Program-made: the position numbers and the translations under genes
Source of the DNA: Schoenoplectus triqueter
Lineage: Eukaryota > Streptophyta > Magnoliopsida > Poales > Cyperaceae
Assembly (NCBI GenBank): GCA_964058805.1
Contig: CAXKVV010000976.1
Coordinates: 1 to 27,044, forward strand
Length of the DNA stretch: 27,044 nucleotides
Direction: 5' to 3'
Notes under the pieces: generated by a model
Told to the model about the DNA's origin: nothing
The model's database searches: none
The model's input: the letters and a program-made list of their open reading frames with translations, nothing else
Shown: one piece after another, positions 26,016 to 27,044 of the stretch
Layout of the letters: each line of letters starts with the position of its first letter
Position numbering within the stretch: position 1 is the stretch's first letter

Positions 26016-27044
26016 ATAATTTTCTTTTGAGAAGCTAAATCAAGGCTGGTATTTTCTATTTGGGTCTTTTCAATGTATTCCGAGCCTTCTTTTCAGAAGG
26101 CTAAACTTCAATTACAAGTTAAAGCGTAGCAACAAATGAATTCTTTTCTGGTATTATTTATATAAAATTTAGTGGTTATAACAGATCATTAAACTATTCA
26201 TACAAAAGAACAAGTATATTTTTAAAATATTATCAACTGAACTGAAATATAGCTTTAATATTGGAGGCTGGAGCTGATATGTTGTGACTTGTGAGACCCT
26301 TGTCGTCAGTAAATTCTGAATTTCTTGTTCTTTCCCTGTAGGTTTAATAAAGCATTTTTTTTTTTTACTTTTTTTGCTGTGTGAGCGCTCTGTGAACTAT
26401 GTACATATTTTTCCCTTTGGTGCTTGTGGTTGTGGATTATGATGATGACCGGCCATGATTTAATTCTATCACAATTCATTTCAGGAGGAGCACAATTCAT
26501 TTACCGACTTGTTTTTACCTACACATGCAGAGGATGAAAAAATTGCATAATGACAAAAAACAAAATATACGAGAAACATTCTGCAAAAGGGTAACAATAT
26601 TCAAGTTCAGGCCTTAAGGAAGCAACAAACTGCCCGAAGTACATGCATTGATCATCTCCGTTCTAATAAGCTGTCCTAAACATTAAACGGATGTAAAAAA
26701 AAAAATATAAAATCATATCCGGCTTAAACGGATAAAACATGAAATAAATATTCAACGGATACAGATTCATATACTAATTCAGTGACATATGAGAAACAAA
26801 AACTAATATATATTACTAATATGAGTTAGGTTATGGTGCTACGCGTAGTTAATGATAAATTTGCTACGGACTCAAAAATAAGTTAATTCATCTCAAAATC
26901 TTGATTTATGAGTCTCAACAAATTCTTTATATCAAAGTATGATGGGATATAAAAAAAATTTATTTTTTAAATTTTATAAATACGAGTTTTAAATTTTTAA
27001 AAATGACCTAAAAATATTTATTATTTTATTACTATTATTGAATC
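26016..27044. other. AT-rich flank without a recognised gene
   Basis: No coding frame is convincing. An AATAAA preceding a T-rich tract lies near 26,345 on the plus strand. The 26,565-26,690 segment is less AT-rich and could be the UTR of an unseen transcript. Repeated CGGAT phrases near 26,690-26,765 resemble subterminal motifs of the hAT-type element at 7,721 and may be a transposon fragment. Confidence 0.4.

Noticed and set aside
26306..26500. 64-codon minus-strand ORF in the right flank
   Set aside because: Lys/Asn/His-rich, with a poly-A derived Lys run; no supporting feature.

Overview
This is nuclear DNA of a flowering plant: AT-rich, with spliced genes, GT-AG introns and many small transposable-element relics. 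RAPTOR exon residues (for example ARKECWI, DCSAAG, NAFIERL) resemble the monocot proteins I remember more than Arabidopsis, and the very AT-rich intergenic DNA does not look like a grass. A non-grass monocot is therefore my best guess, and it is only an inference.

Layout: (1) 1-about 4,950, minus strand: the 5' part of a RAPTOR gene (TORC1 scaffold), six exons, running off the left edge. Intron 1 carries a 614-bp hAT-type element and intron 2 a 331-bp Mutator-like MITE. The leader has two upstream AUGs and three telo-box motifs. (2) About 5,000-18,240: a gene-poor 13-kb interval with no convincing protein gene. It holds a second hAT-type element, a cluster of fold-back elements at 10.08-11.4 kb with a near-perfect 394-bp hairpin, a locally duplicated 0.35-kb sequence, four more copies of the Mutator-like MITE family found in the RAPTOR intron, a Tourist-like element, and two GC-richer patches with G-box motifs. 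(3) 18,490-about 25,950, minus strand: a complete gene for a putatively mitochondrial AAA+ ATPase of the Arabidopsis At3g19740/At1g50140 type (Msp1/ATAD1-like ATPase module). I resolved 24 coding exons that join in one frame over 3,039 nt (1,012 residues), plus a probable untranslated first exon. (4) 26,016-27,044: AT-rich sequence without a recognisable gene.

The two genes lie on the same strand about 14 kb apart and nothing in the sequence links them functionally. I found no gene cluster, CRISPR, tRNA, rRNA or new multi-gene system. The most noteworthy material is a five-copy non-autonomous MITE family, one of whose copies has a paralogous empty site inside the window, and the regulatory oddities of the two gene leaders. 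All splice sites were read by eye from consensus, reading frame and remembered family sequences; no alignment, structure prediction or expression data were available.
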